Shown in pieces: positions 10,898 through 20,278 of a DNA stretch of 64,000 nt. The stretch spans positions 2,356,001 to 2,420,000 of the forward strand of contig CAWBHA010000003.1 of the NCBI GenBank assembly GCA_963788585.1, given 5' to 3'. Under the pieces are notes generated by a model, which saw only the letters and a list, made by a program, of their open reading frames with translations, was not told where the DNA came from and ran no database searches. The position numbers were made by a program, and so were the translations under genes. The first letter of the stretch is position 1, and every line of letters begins with the position of its first letter. The stretch is from Bog-473 sp963788585. Its GTDB lineage: Bacteria > Actinomycetota > Acidimicrobiia > Acidimicrobiales > RAAP-2.

Positions 10898-11063
10898 GTG
10901 TGACGATTCCTCGGTTGTGCTCGAAAGGGGCGGACAGCAGGACGGGAGCCCACCGGACCGAACGGCAACTGTAGCAGGTGGCGGCCACGATCCGAGAGGC
11001 ACGGGCAACCATCTGCAGGCCCAATGCTCCTGGCCAGGGGACCGGGCACGAGGGCGGGACCGG

Positions 11064-11069
11064 TACGAT
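11064..11069 (+). promoter_or_regulatory. Candidate -10 box, leaderless lepA
   Basis: TACGAT, 9 bp before GTG 11079, with no Shine-Dalgarno sequence in between. Confidence 0.4.
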
Positions 11070-11078
11070 CGACGGACC

Positions 11079-12895
11079 GTGTCGCCCGCCGCAACCGCCC
11101 GTGGACCCGTTGTGGTCGAGCGCATCCGCAATTTCTCCATCATCAGCCACGTCGACCACGGCAAGTCGACACTCTCGGACCGCATCCTCGAGATCACCGG
11201 CGCGGTCGACCCCCGGCTCATGCGGGAGCAGTACCTCGACTCGATGGACATCGAGCGCGAGCGAGGCATCACCATCAAGGCGCAGAACGTCCGGGTGGAG
11301 CACGCCGGCCACATCCTCCACCTCATCGACACGCCCGGGCACGTCGACTTCGGCTACGAGGTCTCCCGCTCACTGGCGGCCTGCGAGGGGGCGGTGCTCC
11401 TGGTCGACGCCTCGCAGGGGATCCAGGCCCAGACGCTGGCCAACTGCTACCAGGCCATCGAGAACGACCTCGAGATCGTGCCGGTGCTCAACAAGATCGA
11501 CCTGCCGGCGGCCGACCCGTGCGCTGCGCCCTCGAGATCGAGCACGTGCTCGGCCTGCCGGCCGAGGACATCCTGCTCATCTCGGCCAAGACCGGGCAGG
11601 GCGTGCGCGAGCTGCTCGACGCGATCATCGACCGGATTCCGCCGCCCCAGGGCGACCCCGCCGCGCCGCTGCGCGCGCTCATCTTCGACTCCTCCTACGA
11701 CCAGTACCGCGGCGTCGTCAGCTCGATCCGCATCGTCGACGGCACGCTGCACAGCGGGGCGCGGCTGCGCTTCATGCAGGCGAACGCGGTCCACGACATC
11801 GAGGAGGTCGGCGTGCGCACGCCCGATTCCGTGGCCGTGCAACAGCTCGGGCCGGGCGAGGTGGGCTACCTCATCGCCGGCATCAAGGACGTCGGCGAGG
11901 CCCGCTCGGGTGAGACGGTCACCGCGGCGCAGCACGGGGCGACCGAGGCGCTGGCTGGCTACCGCGACCCCAAGCCCATGGTCTTCTGCGGGCTCTACCC
12001 GGTCGACGGGGACGAGCTGCCCGACCTGCGCGACGCTCTCGACAGGCTCAAGCTCAACGACGCCAGCTTCACCTTCGAGCCCGAGTCCTCCCACGCCCTG
12101 GGCATCGGCTTCCGCTGCGGCTTTCTCGGCCTCCTGCACATGGAGATCGTGCGGGAGCGACTCGAGCGCGAGTTCGACCTCTCGCTCATCGCCACCGCGC
12201 CCAGCGTGGAGTACCGGGCCTTCCTCACCGACGGCACCGAGCTCGACGTCGACAACCCGACCGAGCTGCCCGACGCCACCCGGCTCGACCACATCGACGA
12301 GCCGATGCTCTCGGCGACCATCATCACGCCGAGCGAGTACACGGGCACCGTCATGGAGCTGTGCCAGGGCCGACGGGGTGAGATGACCCGCATGGAGTAC
12401 CTCTCACCCGAGCGCGTCGAGCTCGTGTACACGATGCCGCTGGCCGAGGTCGTCATCGACTTCTTCGACCAGCTGAAGAGCCGCACCAAGGGGTACGCCA
12501 GCCTGGACTACGAGCCCGAGGCCTACGTCACCGCGAACCTGGTGCGGGTCGACATCCTCATCAACCACGCGCCGGTCGACGCGTTCTCGACCATCGTCCA
12601 CCGCGGCAGCGCCGACGCCTACGGGCGCAAGATGGCCGAGAAGCTGCGCGAGCTCATCCCGCGCCAGCTCTTCGACGTCCCCATCCAGGCGGCCATCGGC
12701 GGGCGCATCGTGGCCCGCGAGACGGTCAAGGCCAAGCGCAAGGACGTGCTGGCCAAGTGCTACGGCGGCGACATCACCCGCAAGCGCAAGCTGCTCGAGC
12801 GCCAGAAGGAGGGCAAGAAGCGCATGAAGACCATCGGGAGGGTCGACGTGCCCCAGGAGGCCTTCATCTCCGCGCTGCGCCTGGGCGACGACTGA
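11079..12895 (+). CDS. lepA: Elongation factor 4 (LepA; apparent frameshift)
   Basis: LepA is a ribosome-bound GTPase that influences translocation and 30S maturation. The first frame carries G1 H-V-D-H-G-K-S-T, the switch region R-E-R-G-I-T-I-K, G3 D-T-P-G-H and G4 N-K-I-D. Near 11518 a base appears to be missing; moving one frame gives R-C-A-L-E-I-E-H-V-L-G and continues without interruption to the C-terminal domain (K-R-K-L-L-E-R-Q-K-E-G-K-K-R-M-K). The total of about 605 residues is family-typical. This is the only offset in the window that needs an added base; the others need one removed. The stop is followed by the CIRCE element of hrcA. Confidence 0.93.
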
Positions 12896-12954
12896 GCCCC
12901 GGGGCGCCGGCGGTGCAGCCCGCGGTGCAGCCCTGCGGTGCTCGGGGAACCGGG

Positions 12955-12983
12955 CCTGGCACTCGGTAGACTTGAGTGCCAGG
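12955..12983 (+). promoter_or_regulatory. CIRCE operator of hrcA-dnaJ
   Basis: A perfect 10-bp inverted repeat, CCTGGCACTC-N9-GAGTGCCAGG. This is the CIRCE pattern (TTAGCACTC-N9-GAGTGCTAA) bound by HrcA, with both GCACTC/GAGTGC cores intact. The 9-bp spacer contains TAGACT (12967-12972), a likely -10 box, so bound HrcA would cover the promoter. ATG 12990 follows 6 bp after the right arm. Confidence 0.85.
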
Positions 12984-12989
12984 CCCACC

Positions 12990-14063
12990 ATGACTCCGCG
13001 TAGCGCTTCCGACCCGACCCCCGACGCCGACGGGCCGGACCGCGCCCTCAACGAGCGCCGGGCCGCCATCCTCGAGGCGGTGGTGACCGAGTACATCGGC
13101 ACGGCGGAGCCCGTCGGCTCCTCCCACGTCGCCAGCGCACCGGGGGTGCGGGTCTCCTCGGCGACCGTCCGCTCCGAGATGGTGGCCCTCGAGCGCGACG
13201 GCTACCTCGTGCAACCCCACACGAGCGCGGGCCGGATTCCGACCGACAAGGGCTACCGCTTCTTCGTCGACCACCTCACCTCGCCGGGCATGCTCGGCCC
13301 CGTGCAGCGCCGGCAGGTGGCGCAGTTCTTCGCCCAGGTGCACGGCGAGATGGAGATCGTGCTCGAGCGGGCGAGCGGGCTCCTCTCGGAGATGACCTCG
13401 TACGCGTCGGTGGTGGTCGGCCCGTCCCACGAGACGGCCACCATCCGCTCCGTCCAGGTCGTCGGCCTCTCGCCCTCGCACGCGCTGTTCGTCGTGGTCC
13501 TCTCCGACGGCGCCGTGGAGAAGCGGACCATCGAGCTCGACGTGGAGCTGTCCGACGAAGTGCTGGGCCGGGCCGGCGCGCGCATGGCGACCCACCTGCG
13601 CGGGCAGACGCTCTCCGACCGGTGGACGGTCCCGGCGAGCGGTTCGGCCGAGGTCGACCGCCTGGTCCGGGCGGCCCACGGCGCCTTCGACGCCATGGAG
13701 GGCGCCATGGAGCGCGACCAGGTCTTCGTCGGCGGCCCGGCCCGGCTGGCCGAGTCCTTCGACGCGGTGGAGACGGTGCGCTCGGTCCTGGCGATCCTCG
13801 AGCAGCAGCTGGTCGTGGTGACGCTCCTGCGCGATGTGCTGGACCGCGGGCTCTCGGTGGCGATCGGGACGGAGCACGGGTTCGAGCCGCTGTCGTCGTG
13901 CGCCGTGGTGGTCGCACCGGTCACCGTCGACGGGGAGAACCTCGGCGCAGTGGGCCTGCTCGGCCCGACGCGCATGGACTACCCGCACGCACTGGCCGCC
14001 GCCCACGTCGTGGGCGAGCGGCTCGGCGAGCGCATCGTCGGAGGGCACGATGGCCGTCACTGA
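12990..14063 (+). CDS. hrcA: Heat-inducible transcription repressor HrcA
   Basis: A 357-residue CIRCE-binding repressor. The N-terminal winged helix contains L-N-E-R-R-A-A-I-L-E-A-V-V, then E-P-V-G-S-S-H-V and the recognition segment S-S-A-T-V-R-S-E-M-V-A-L-E. The block H-T-S-A-G-R-I-P-T-D-K-G-Y-R-F-F is diagnostic. The C-terminal GAF-like dimerisation domain follows. Folding of HrcA by GroEL is known in other bacteria; here it should repress its own operon through the adjacent CIRCE. Its stop overlaps the start of dnaJ by 14 bp, so the two are translationally coupled. Confidence 0.96.
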   Translation: MTPRSASDPTPDADGPDRALNERRAAILEAVVTEYIGTAEPVGSSHVASAPGVRVSSATVRSEMVALERDGYLVQPHTSAGRIPTDKGYRFFVDHLTSPGMLGPVQRRQVAQFFAQVHGEMEIVLERASGLLSEMTSYASVVVGPSHETATIRSVQVVGLSPSHALFVVVLSDGAVEKRTIELDVELSDEVLGRAGARMATHLRGQTLSDRWTVPASGSAEVDRLVRAAHGAFDAMEGAMERDQVFVGGPARLAESFDAVETVRSVLAILEQQLVVVTLLRDVLDRGLSVAIGTEHGFEPLSSCAVVVAPVTVDGENLGAVGLLGPTRMDYPHALAAAHVVGERLGERIVGGHDGRH

Positions 14064-15191
14064 CGGGCTCGGCGACCTCTACGCGCTGCTCGGGATCCGG
14101 CCCGATGCCAGCGACGACGAGATCAAGAAGGCGTACCGCGCCCGCGCCCGGGAGCTGCATCCCGACACCAACCACGGCGACGCCGAGGCCGAGGCGCGCT
14201 TCAAGGAGGTCACCGTCGCCTACGAGGTCCTGCGCGACCCCGAGCGCCGGGCCCGCTACGACCGCTACGGGCCCGAGGGCGTGTTCGGCTCCCAGGCCGG
14301 AGGCATGGGCGGCTTCGGGTTCGAGGCCGGGCTGGGCGACATCTTCGAGGCCTTCTTCGGCCAGATGGCCGGCGGCGGGACGCGCCGGCGCGGTCCGCAG
14401 CCGGGGGCGGACGCGGAGGTCCGCGTCGTCATCGAGTTCGCCGAGGCCGTGTTCGGGACGCCCAAGGAGATCTCGGTGCGCCTCCCGGCCACCTGCGCGA
14501 CCTGCGCGGGACAGGGCACGGCACCCGGCACCGAGGCGGTCACCTGCGCCGACTGCCAGGGCTCGGGCGAGCTGCGCCGCGTGCGCCAGTCGCTGCTCGG
14601 CCAGGTCGTGACGAGCGTCGCCTGCTCGCGCTGCAGCGGGACGGGCGAGATGATCCCGAACCCGTGTGCCGACTGCCGCGGCGAGGGCCGTCGCATGGAC
14701 GACGCCACGTTCACCGTCGAGGTGCCGGCCGGCGTGGAGGACGGGTCGACGCTGCGCCTGGCCGACCGGGGGGCCGCGGGGCAGCGGGGCGGGCCGAACG
14801 GCTCGCTGTTCGTGCACCTCGCCGTTGTCCCCGACCCGCGCTTCGAGCGCCAGGGGGACAACCTGCACACCACCCTGACCATCGGCCTGGCCCAGGCCGC
14901 CCTCGGCACCGAGGCCGATGTCGAGACGCTCGACGGGCCGCAGCACGTGACGCTCGCCGCGGGCACCCAGCACGGCGCACGTCGAGCGCATCCGCAACCA
15001 CGGCGTCCCCCACCTGCGCGGCCGGGGCCGGGGCGATCTCTTCGTGCACGTGGTCGTGGCCACGCCGGCGGACCTGACCCCCGAGCAGGACCAGTTCCTG
15101 CGGCAGTTCGCCGAGTCCCGCGGCGAGGCGGTGTCGCCTCCCGGCAGCGGCGAAGGGCATGTTCTCGCGCCTGCGCTCGGCCTTTGGCTGA
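14050..15191 (+). CDS. dnaJ: Chaperone DnaJ (two apparent frameshifts)
   Basis: DnaJ is the co-chaperone that delivers clients to DnaK. The J domain has the H-P-D tripeptide (R-E-L-H-P-D-T-N). It is followed by a Gly/Phe-rich linker and four zinc-binding C-x2-C-x-G-x-G repeats (C-A-T-C, C-A-D-C, C-S-R-C, C-A-D-C). GGAGGG precedes ATG 14050. One base must be skipped near 14976 to recover H-V-E-R-I-R-N-H-G-V-P and again near 15158 to recover the end M-F-S-R-L-R-S-A-F-G before TGA 15191. Without these skips the frame runs into rsmE. Both lesions lie in the C-terminal domain; given the other offsets nearby, sequence error is the likeliest cause. Confidence 0.9.
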
Positions 15192-15946
15192 CGCCGGCCG
15201 CGTACGCCGACATCGCGCGCCGCGCCGCCGCGGCGGCCCAGGTCTTCGTCGACGACCCGGCGCATCCCGTCCTGGCCGAAGAGGACGCCCATCACCTGGC
15301 CCGGGTGCTGCGACTGCGGCCCGGCGAGGAGGTCGTCGTCGCCGACGGGCGCGGTCGCTGGGCCCGCACGACCTGGCAGGGCCACGGGGAACTGGCGCCG
15401 CTCGACGCCGACGCCGACGCCGCCGCCGTGTCGACCGAGGCGCGGGCCGAGCCGGCACTCACGGTCGCGTTCGCTCCGGTCAAGGGCGAGCGTCCGGAGT
15501 GGGTGGTGCAGAAGCTGACCGAGTTGGGCATCGACCGCATCGTCCCGTTGCGCACCGAGCGCAGCGTGGTGCGCTGGAGCGGCGCGCGGGGCAAGGCGAC
15601 GGTGGAGCGACTGCGGCGCGTGGCCCGGGACGCGGCGGCGCAGTGCCGCCGGGTCTGGCTGCCCGAGGTGACCGACACCATCGACTTCGCCGAGCTCGCG
15701 TCACTCGGCGGCCCCGGTCAAGTGGTGCTCGCGCAGCTGAGCGGCGACCGGCCGACGCCGGCTCAGCGCGTCGTCGCGGTCGGGCCCGAGGGTGGGTGGA
15801 GCACCGCAGAGCTGGACGTCGGGCTGCCCACCGTGGGCTTCGGCCTGAGCGTGCTTCGGGCCGAGACCGCCGCCGTCACTGCGGGCGCCCTGCTCGGCTC
15901 GATGCGCACGGGCACGGTGGCCGCAGCGGAGGACCAGCCCAGGTGA
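15188..15946 (+). CDS. rsmE: 16S rRNA (uridine1498-N3)-methyltransferase RsmE
   Basis: RsmE methylates U1498 of 16S rRNA. The N-terminal PUA-like part reads A-Q-V-F-V-D-D-P, then D-A-H-H-L-A-R-V-L-R-L-R-P-G-E. The SPOUT domain ends with A-V-G-P-E-G-G-W-S, then L-S-V-L-R-A-E-T-A-A, the knot that binds SAM. The start is uncertain: the frame is open upstream through dnaJ, and the only near-cognate codon at the dnaJ stop is CTG 15188 (CTGA overlap). A nearby base error may hide a normal ATG or GTG. It is coupled to dnaJ, as in other actinobacteria. Confidence 0.88.
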   Translation: MTPAAYADIARRAAAAAQVFVDDPAHPVLAEEDAHHLARVLRLRPGEEVVVADGRGRWARTTWQGHGELAPLDADADAAAVSTEARAEPALTVAFAPVKGERPEWVVQKLTELGIDRIVPLRTERSVVRWSGARGKATVERLRRVARDAAAQCRRVWLPEVTDTIDFAELASLGGPGQVVLAQLSGDRPTPAQRVVAVGPEGGWSTAELDVGLPTVGFGLSVLRAETAAVTAGALLGSMRTGTVAAAEDQPR

Positions 15947-16057
15947 GCCGGGCCCGCGTGGGCAACACCCATCGTCACGGGAGCGACCCGTCGCCCGGTA
16001 AGTTCGGGCCAGTGATCGGGCTGAGGCAGAGGGACGGCGACGCCGGGGCATGACCGC

Positions 16058-16438
16058 GTGACCGGGGTCGAGACCCAGACGAAGCCCGACTGCCTCTTCT
16101 GCAAGATCGTGGCCGGCGAAGTGCCTTCGGAGCGGGTGCACGAGACGACAACCACCGTCGCCTTCAAGGACATCAACCCGGCGGCGCCCCTGCACGTGCT
16201 GGTGGTGCCGCGGCGCCACATCGACGACGCCTCGGTCGTGACCGCCGAGGACGGCCCGGTGCTGGCCGACATGCTGCTCGCCGCCCGCGCCGTGGCCGAC
16301 GCCGCCGGGCTGGCCGATCCCGACCGCGGCTACCGGCTCATCTTCAACGTCGGCCCGGACGCGCTGAACTCCGTCGCGCACCTGCACCTCCACGTGCTGG
16401 GCGGCGAGCCGATGCAGGGGCACTTCGGGCTCGCATGA
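16058..16438 (+). CDS. HIT family protein (histidine triad hydrolase)
   Basis: A 126-residue HINT-like nucleotide hydrolase or transferase. It has the zinc-type N-terminal C-L-F-C-K-I-V-A-G-E, the D-I-N-P-A-A-P-L-H-V-L segment, and the catalytic triad H-L-H-L-H-V-L-G-G near the end. HINT proteins cleave AMP-lysine-type phosphoramidates. The start is GTG 16058; an ATG at 16050 is out of frame and stops at once. The gene follows rsmE after 111 bp and precedes phoH by 7 bp. Confidence 0.93.
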   Translation: MTGVETQTKPDCLFCKIVAGEVPSERVHETTTTVAFKDINPAAPLHVLVVPRRHIDDASVVTAEDGPVLADMLLAARAVADAAGLADPDRGYRLIFNVGPDALNSVAHLHLHVLGGEPMQGHFGLA

Positions 16439-16445
16439 CTGCTTC

Positions 16446-17411
16446 GTGACCACCACCTTGCGCGCCGAGTGCTTCGTCCCCGGCAACCACCTCATGGCCG
16501 GGCTCCTCGGCACCCGCGACGAGCACCTGCGCCAGATCGAGCAGGCGTTCCCGGACGACCAGGTGGTGGTGCAGGGCAACCGGATCTCCGTCGAAGGCCC
16601 CGACGCCGAGCTCGTGGTCCGTCTCTTCGACGAGCTCATCCTCATGGTCCAGTCGGGCAAGGCGCTCGACTCGTCGATCATGGCCCGCACGATCGACATG
16701 GTGCGCGACGACATCCGTCCGAGCGAGGTGCTGCGCTCCGAGGTCGTGCGCGGGGCCGGCGGCAAGACGGTGCGGCCGAACACGGCGGGGCAGAAGCGCT
16801 ACGTCGACGCCATCTCGCAGAACATCATCACCTTCGGCATCGGACCAGCGGGGACGGGCAAGTCCTACCTGGCGGTGGCACAGGCGGTGCACGCGCTGCA
16901 GTCGCGGCAGGTGTCGCGCATCATCCTGACCCGCCCGGCAGTCGAGGCGGGCGAGCGGCTCGGCTTCCTGCCCGGCGACCTGATGGCCAAGGTCGATCCC
17001 TATCTCCGCCCGCTCTACGACGCGCTTTACGACCTGCTCGAGCCCGAGGGCGCGCAGCGAATGCTCGACCGGGGCACCATCGAGGTGGCGCCGCTCGCCT
17101 TCATGCGCGGCCGCACCCTCAACAGCTCGTTCATCATCCTCGACGAGGCGCAGAACACCACGCCCGAGCAGATGAAGATGTTCCTGACCCGCATCGGGTT
17201 CGGCTCCAAGTGCGTGGTGACCGGTGACGTGACCCAGATCGACGTGCCGGGGGCGCGCTCGGGCCTGGTCGGGCTCGAGCCGGTGCTGGGCGGGCTCGAC
17301 GACATCGCCTTCGTGCACCTGAGCCGCCGGGACGTGGTCCGCCACAAGATCGTCGCCGACATCGTCGACGCCTACGAAGTGGCAGAAGGGCGGGCGGGTC
17401 ACGCACAGTGA
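16446..17411 (+). CDS. phoH: PhoH family ATPase
   Basis: A 321-residue cytoplasmic P-loop protein. The N-terminal RNA-binding-like region contains V-V-Q-G-N-R-I-S-V-E-G. The ATPase domain has Walker A G-P-A-G-T-G-K-S, the motif R-P-A-V-E-A-G-E-R-L-G-F-L-P-G, Walker B F-I-I-L-D-E-A-Q-N and sensor-like V-T-G-D. PhoH2-type proteins are linked to RNA metabolism, and the standard neighbour YbeY is an rRNA-processing factor, as here. The GTG start at 16446 and the 4-bp GTGA overlap with ybeY show tight coupling. Confidence 0.95.
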   Translation: MTTTLRAECFVPGNHLMAGLLGTRDEHLRQIEQAFPDDQVVVQGNRISVEGPDAELVVRLFDELILMVQSGKALDSSIMARTIDMVRDDIRPSEVLRSEVVRGAGGKTVRPNTAGQKRYVDAISQNIITFGIGPAGTGKSYLAVAQAVHALQSRQVSRIILTRPAVEAGERLGFLPGDLMAKVDPYLRPLYDALYDLLEPEGAQRMLDRGTIEVAPLAFMRGRTLNSSFIILDEAQNTTPEQMKMFLTRIGFGSKCVVTGDVTQIDVPGARSGLVGLEPVLGGLDDIAFVHLSRRDVVRHKIVADIVDAYEVAEGRAGHAQ

Positions 17412-17917
17412 CCATCGACGTGTTCGCCGCCGACGAGCAGCAGGCTCACCCGATGGACGTGGCCCGGTGGGCGGAGCTGGCCCGCCGGGTCCTCACGGCC
17501 CAGGGCGTCAAGGGGGAGACCGAGGTCTCGCTGCTCTTCGTCGACGAAGACGCCATCGCCTCCCTCAACGCGCAATTCCTCGGTAAGGAGGGCCCGACGG
17601 ACGTGCTGGCGTTCCCCATCGAGGACGAGCCGGGGCCCACGGGTCGGTCGCCGGACTTCGGCGGGAGCGGTCCGGGGGTCCTGCCCGAGGAGGGCGCGCT
17701 CACGCTCCTCGGGGACGTGGTGATCTGCCCGGTGGTGGCGGCGCGCAACGCCCTCGAGCACGAGGTCTCCCTCGACGACGAGGTGGCGCTCCTCGTGGTG
17801 CACGGGCTGCTGCACCTCCTCGGCATGGACCACGAGGACGACGCGGCGGCCACGCGCATGGAGGCGCTCGAGCAACGGCTCCTCGAGCGCTTCTACCGGG
17901 TGCGCCGGGGGGCGTAG
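17408..17917 (+). CDS. ybeY: Endoribonuclease YbeY (16S rRNA maturation)
   Basis: A 169-residue zinc endoribonuclease needed for 16S rRNA 3'-end processing and ribosome quality control. The metal site is the H-G-L-L-H-L-L-G-M-D-H motif near the C-terminus, with all three His present. The strand D-V-L-A-F-P-I-E is the usual substrate-binding segment. It overlaps phoH by 4 bp (GTGA) and is followed after 3 bp by the CNNM gene. Confidence 0.95.
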   Translation: MTIDVFAADEQQAHPMDVARWAELARRVLTAQGVKGETEVSLLFVDEDAIASLNAQFLGKEGPTDVLAFPIEDEPGPTGRSPDFGGSGPGVLPEEGALTLLGDVVICPVVAARNALEHEVSLDDEVALLVVHGLLHLLGMDHEDDAAATRMEALEQRLLERFYRVRRGA

Positions 17918-17920
17918 ACA

Positions 17921-19318
17921 ATGGGCGTGCCGACCCTGCTCGCCACATCGGGCTTCCAGGCCGAGGACGCCGTCCTGATCGTGGTGATCGTCATCCTGCT
18001 GGCGGGTTCGGGCGTGCTGGCGATGGCGGAGACCAGCCTCGTGCGGATGAGCCGCATCAAGGCGAAGTCGCTGGTGGACGAGAAGAAGCGCGGCGCCCGA
18101 CAGCTGGCCCGGCTCGTCGAAAACCCCGCGAACTTCCTCAACCCGATCCTGCTGCTCGTCCTGATCTGCCAGCTGGTCTCGGCCACCCTGGTCGGCATCG
18201 TCGCCGAGCACCTCTTCGGCGGGCTGGGGGTCCTGCTCGGCATCGTCTTCGAAATCGTGGTGATCTTCGTCTTCTTCGAGGCGGTGCCGAAGAACTGGGC
18301 CGTGCAACACGCCGACCGCGCCGCGTTGCTGAGCGCCCCGATCGTGAGCACCCTGATCCGCTTTCCGCCCATCCGCTGGCTGTCGAAGCTGCTCATCGGC
18401 CTGGCCAACCGCATCATCGGCGTGACCGGGGACGACCAGGAGAGCATGCCGCACTCGTACATCACGGACTCCGAGTTGAAGGCCATGGCGGACGTCGCCC
18501 ACGAGGAAAACGTGATCGAGGGCGACGAGCGGTCCTTCATCCACTCGATCATCGACTTCGGCGACACCGTCACCCGCGAGGTCATGACGCCGCGTCCCGA
18601 CATGGTGACCGTCGAGGCCGAGCTGACCGTGCGCGACGCGCTGGAGGCGGCGCTCGGCGCCGGCTACAGCCGTATCCCGGTGGAGGAGGACGGCATCGAC
18701 GACATCATCGGGATCGCCTACGCCAAGGACCTGGTGCGGGCCGAGCGCGTCGGCAAGGCGGCGCAGAAGGTGCGCGACAGCATGCGCCCGGCCAAGTTCA
18801 TCCCCGAGTCCAAGGAGGTCTCGGACCTCCTGCGCGAGATGCAGGAGGAGAAGTTCCACCTGGCGATCGTCGTCGACGAGTACGGCGGCACGGCGGGCCT
18901 GATCACGCTGGAGGATCTCCTCGAGGAGCTGGTCGGGGACATCGTCGACGAATTCGACGTCGAGCAGCCGGCGGTCGAGCGCTGCGACGACGGCTCGGTG
19001 CTGGTCAGCGCGGCCTACTCGGTGGACGACGCCGACGAGCTGCTCGGTGCCGAGCTGCCGCACGGGACGTGGGACACCGTGGGCGGCCTCATGCTGGACC
19101 TGGTCGGCCGGGTGCCCGACCCGGGCGACTCGGTGGAGGTCGATGGTTTCCGCCTGACCGCGGTCGACGTGCGCGGCCGGCGCATCGGCCGGGTCCGCAT
19201 CGAGCCGACGGGTGCACCGCGGGGCGACGACGAGGACGAGGACGAGGACGCCCCGCCGGCGACGAACGGCCGCAGCAGCGCCAACGGTCGCAACGGCGCC
19301 GCGCCCGACGGGAGCTGA
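17921..19318 (+). CDS. CNNM/CorC-type transporter-associated protein (CBS domains)
   Basis: A 465-residue membrane protein of the HlyC/CorC (CNNM) family. The N-terminal DUF21 transmembrane domain has about four hydrophobic segments, beginning D-A-V-L-I-V-V-I-V-I-L-L-A-G. Two CBS domains follow (M-T-P-R-P-D-M-V-T-V, then F-H-L-A-I-V-V-D-E-Y-G-G-T-A-G-L-I-T-L), and then a CorC_HlyC C-terminal domain. Homologues take part in magnesium or cobalt homeostasis; transport by this protein is inference. The C-terminal tail is acidic and low complexity (repeated D-E, then S-A-N-G-R). It sits between ybeY and era, its standard position in Actinomycetota. Confidence 0.93.
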   Translation: MGVPTLLATSGFQAEDAVLIVVIVILLAGSGVLAMAETSLVRMSRIKAKSLVDEKKRGARQLARLVENPANFLNPILLLVLICQLVSATLVGIVAEHLFGGLGVLLGIVFEIVVIFVFFEAVPKNWAVQHADRAALLSAPIVSTLIRFPPIRWLSKLLIGLANRIIGVTGDDQESMPHSYITDSELKAMADVAHEENVIEGDERSFIHSIIDFGDTVTREVMTPRPDMVTVEAELTVRDALEAALGAGYSRIPVEEDGIDDIIGIAYAKDLVRAERVGKAAQKVRDSMRPAKFIPESKEVSDLLREMQEEKFHLAIVVDEYGGTAGLITLEDLLEELVGDIVDEFDVEQPAVERCDDGSVLVSAAYSVDDADELLGAELPHGTWDTVGGLMLDLVGRVPDPGDSVEVDGFRLTAVDVRGRRIGRVRIEPTGAPRGDDEDEDEDAPPATNGRSSANGRNGAAPDGS

Positions 19319-19322
19319 GCCC

Positions 19323-20278
19323 GTGCGCTCGGGCTTCGTCGCCGTCGTCGGACGGCCCAACGTCGGCAAGTCCACGCTGGTCAACACCATGGTCGGCACG
19401 AAGGTGGCGATCACCTCGCCGCGACCGAGCACGACGCGCCATCGCATCCTCGGTGTCCTGCACGACGAGGCGGCCGACGCCCAGGTGGTCTTCGTCGACA
19501 CGCCGGGCATCCACCGGCCCCGCAGCAGCCTGGGCACCCGGCTGAACGAGACGGCGACCGACGCCCTGCACGATGTCGACGTCATCGCGGCGGTCGTCGA
19601 CGCCACGGCGGCGATCGGGCCGGGGGACCGCACCGTCCTGACCCGGGCCGTGCAGGCGATCCAACGTGCCGAGCGCGTTCTCGAGTCCGGCCGAGCCAAC
19701 CGCAACGACCACGAGCACCACGAGGACCCCGCGACCCTGCTGCCCGGACTCGTCGTGGTCGTCAACAAGACCGACCGGGCCGCGCCGGACCAGGTCCTGG
19801 TGCGGCTGACCGAGGCGAAGGAGTTCGTCGACGGGCTGGGCGACCTGCCGACGGCGGAGTACTTCCCGGTGTCGGCGCGCACCGGGAAGGGCGTCGACGA
19901 GCTGACGCGGTTCCTGATCGATCGGCTCCCCGAGGGCCCGCCCTTCTTCCCACCCGACGTCGTGACCGACACGCCCGAGGCGCTCTGGGTGGCCGAGCTC
20001 GTGCGCGAGCAGCTGCTGGCCAAGACGCGCGACGAGCTGCCCCACGCCATCACCTGCCGGGTGACCGAATGGGAATGGCCGCACATCCGCGTCGAGATCA
20101 TCGTCGAGCGCGACTCGCAGAAGGCCATCGTGATCGGCACGCGGCGGCGAGGTGCTCAAGGCAGGTCGGCATCGCCGTGCGCGAGGCGCTGCCCGAGGGC
20201 GCCTACCTCGACCTCCACGTGAAGGTCGAGAAGCACTGGCAGAACCGCGCCGAGATGCTCGACCGCCTCGGCTACTGA
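19323..20278 (+). CDS. era: GTPase Era (two apparent frameshifts)
   Basis: Era binds 16S rRNA and assists 30S assembly. The GTPase part shows G1 G-R-P-N-V-G-K-S-T, G3 D-T-P-G-I-H and G4 N-K-T-D. An unusual acidic/His-rich insert (R-N-D-H-E-H-H-E-D) lies in the G domain before G4. The KH domain is recovered only after skipping one base near 20144 (T-R-G-E-V-L-K) and one near 20161 (Q-V-G-I-A-V-R-E-A-L-P), after which it runs to TGA 20278 with H-W-Q-N-R-A-E-M-L. GTG 19323 starts 4 bp after the CNNM stop. It is convergent with the DinG-type gene. Confidence 0.92.
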
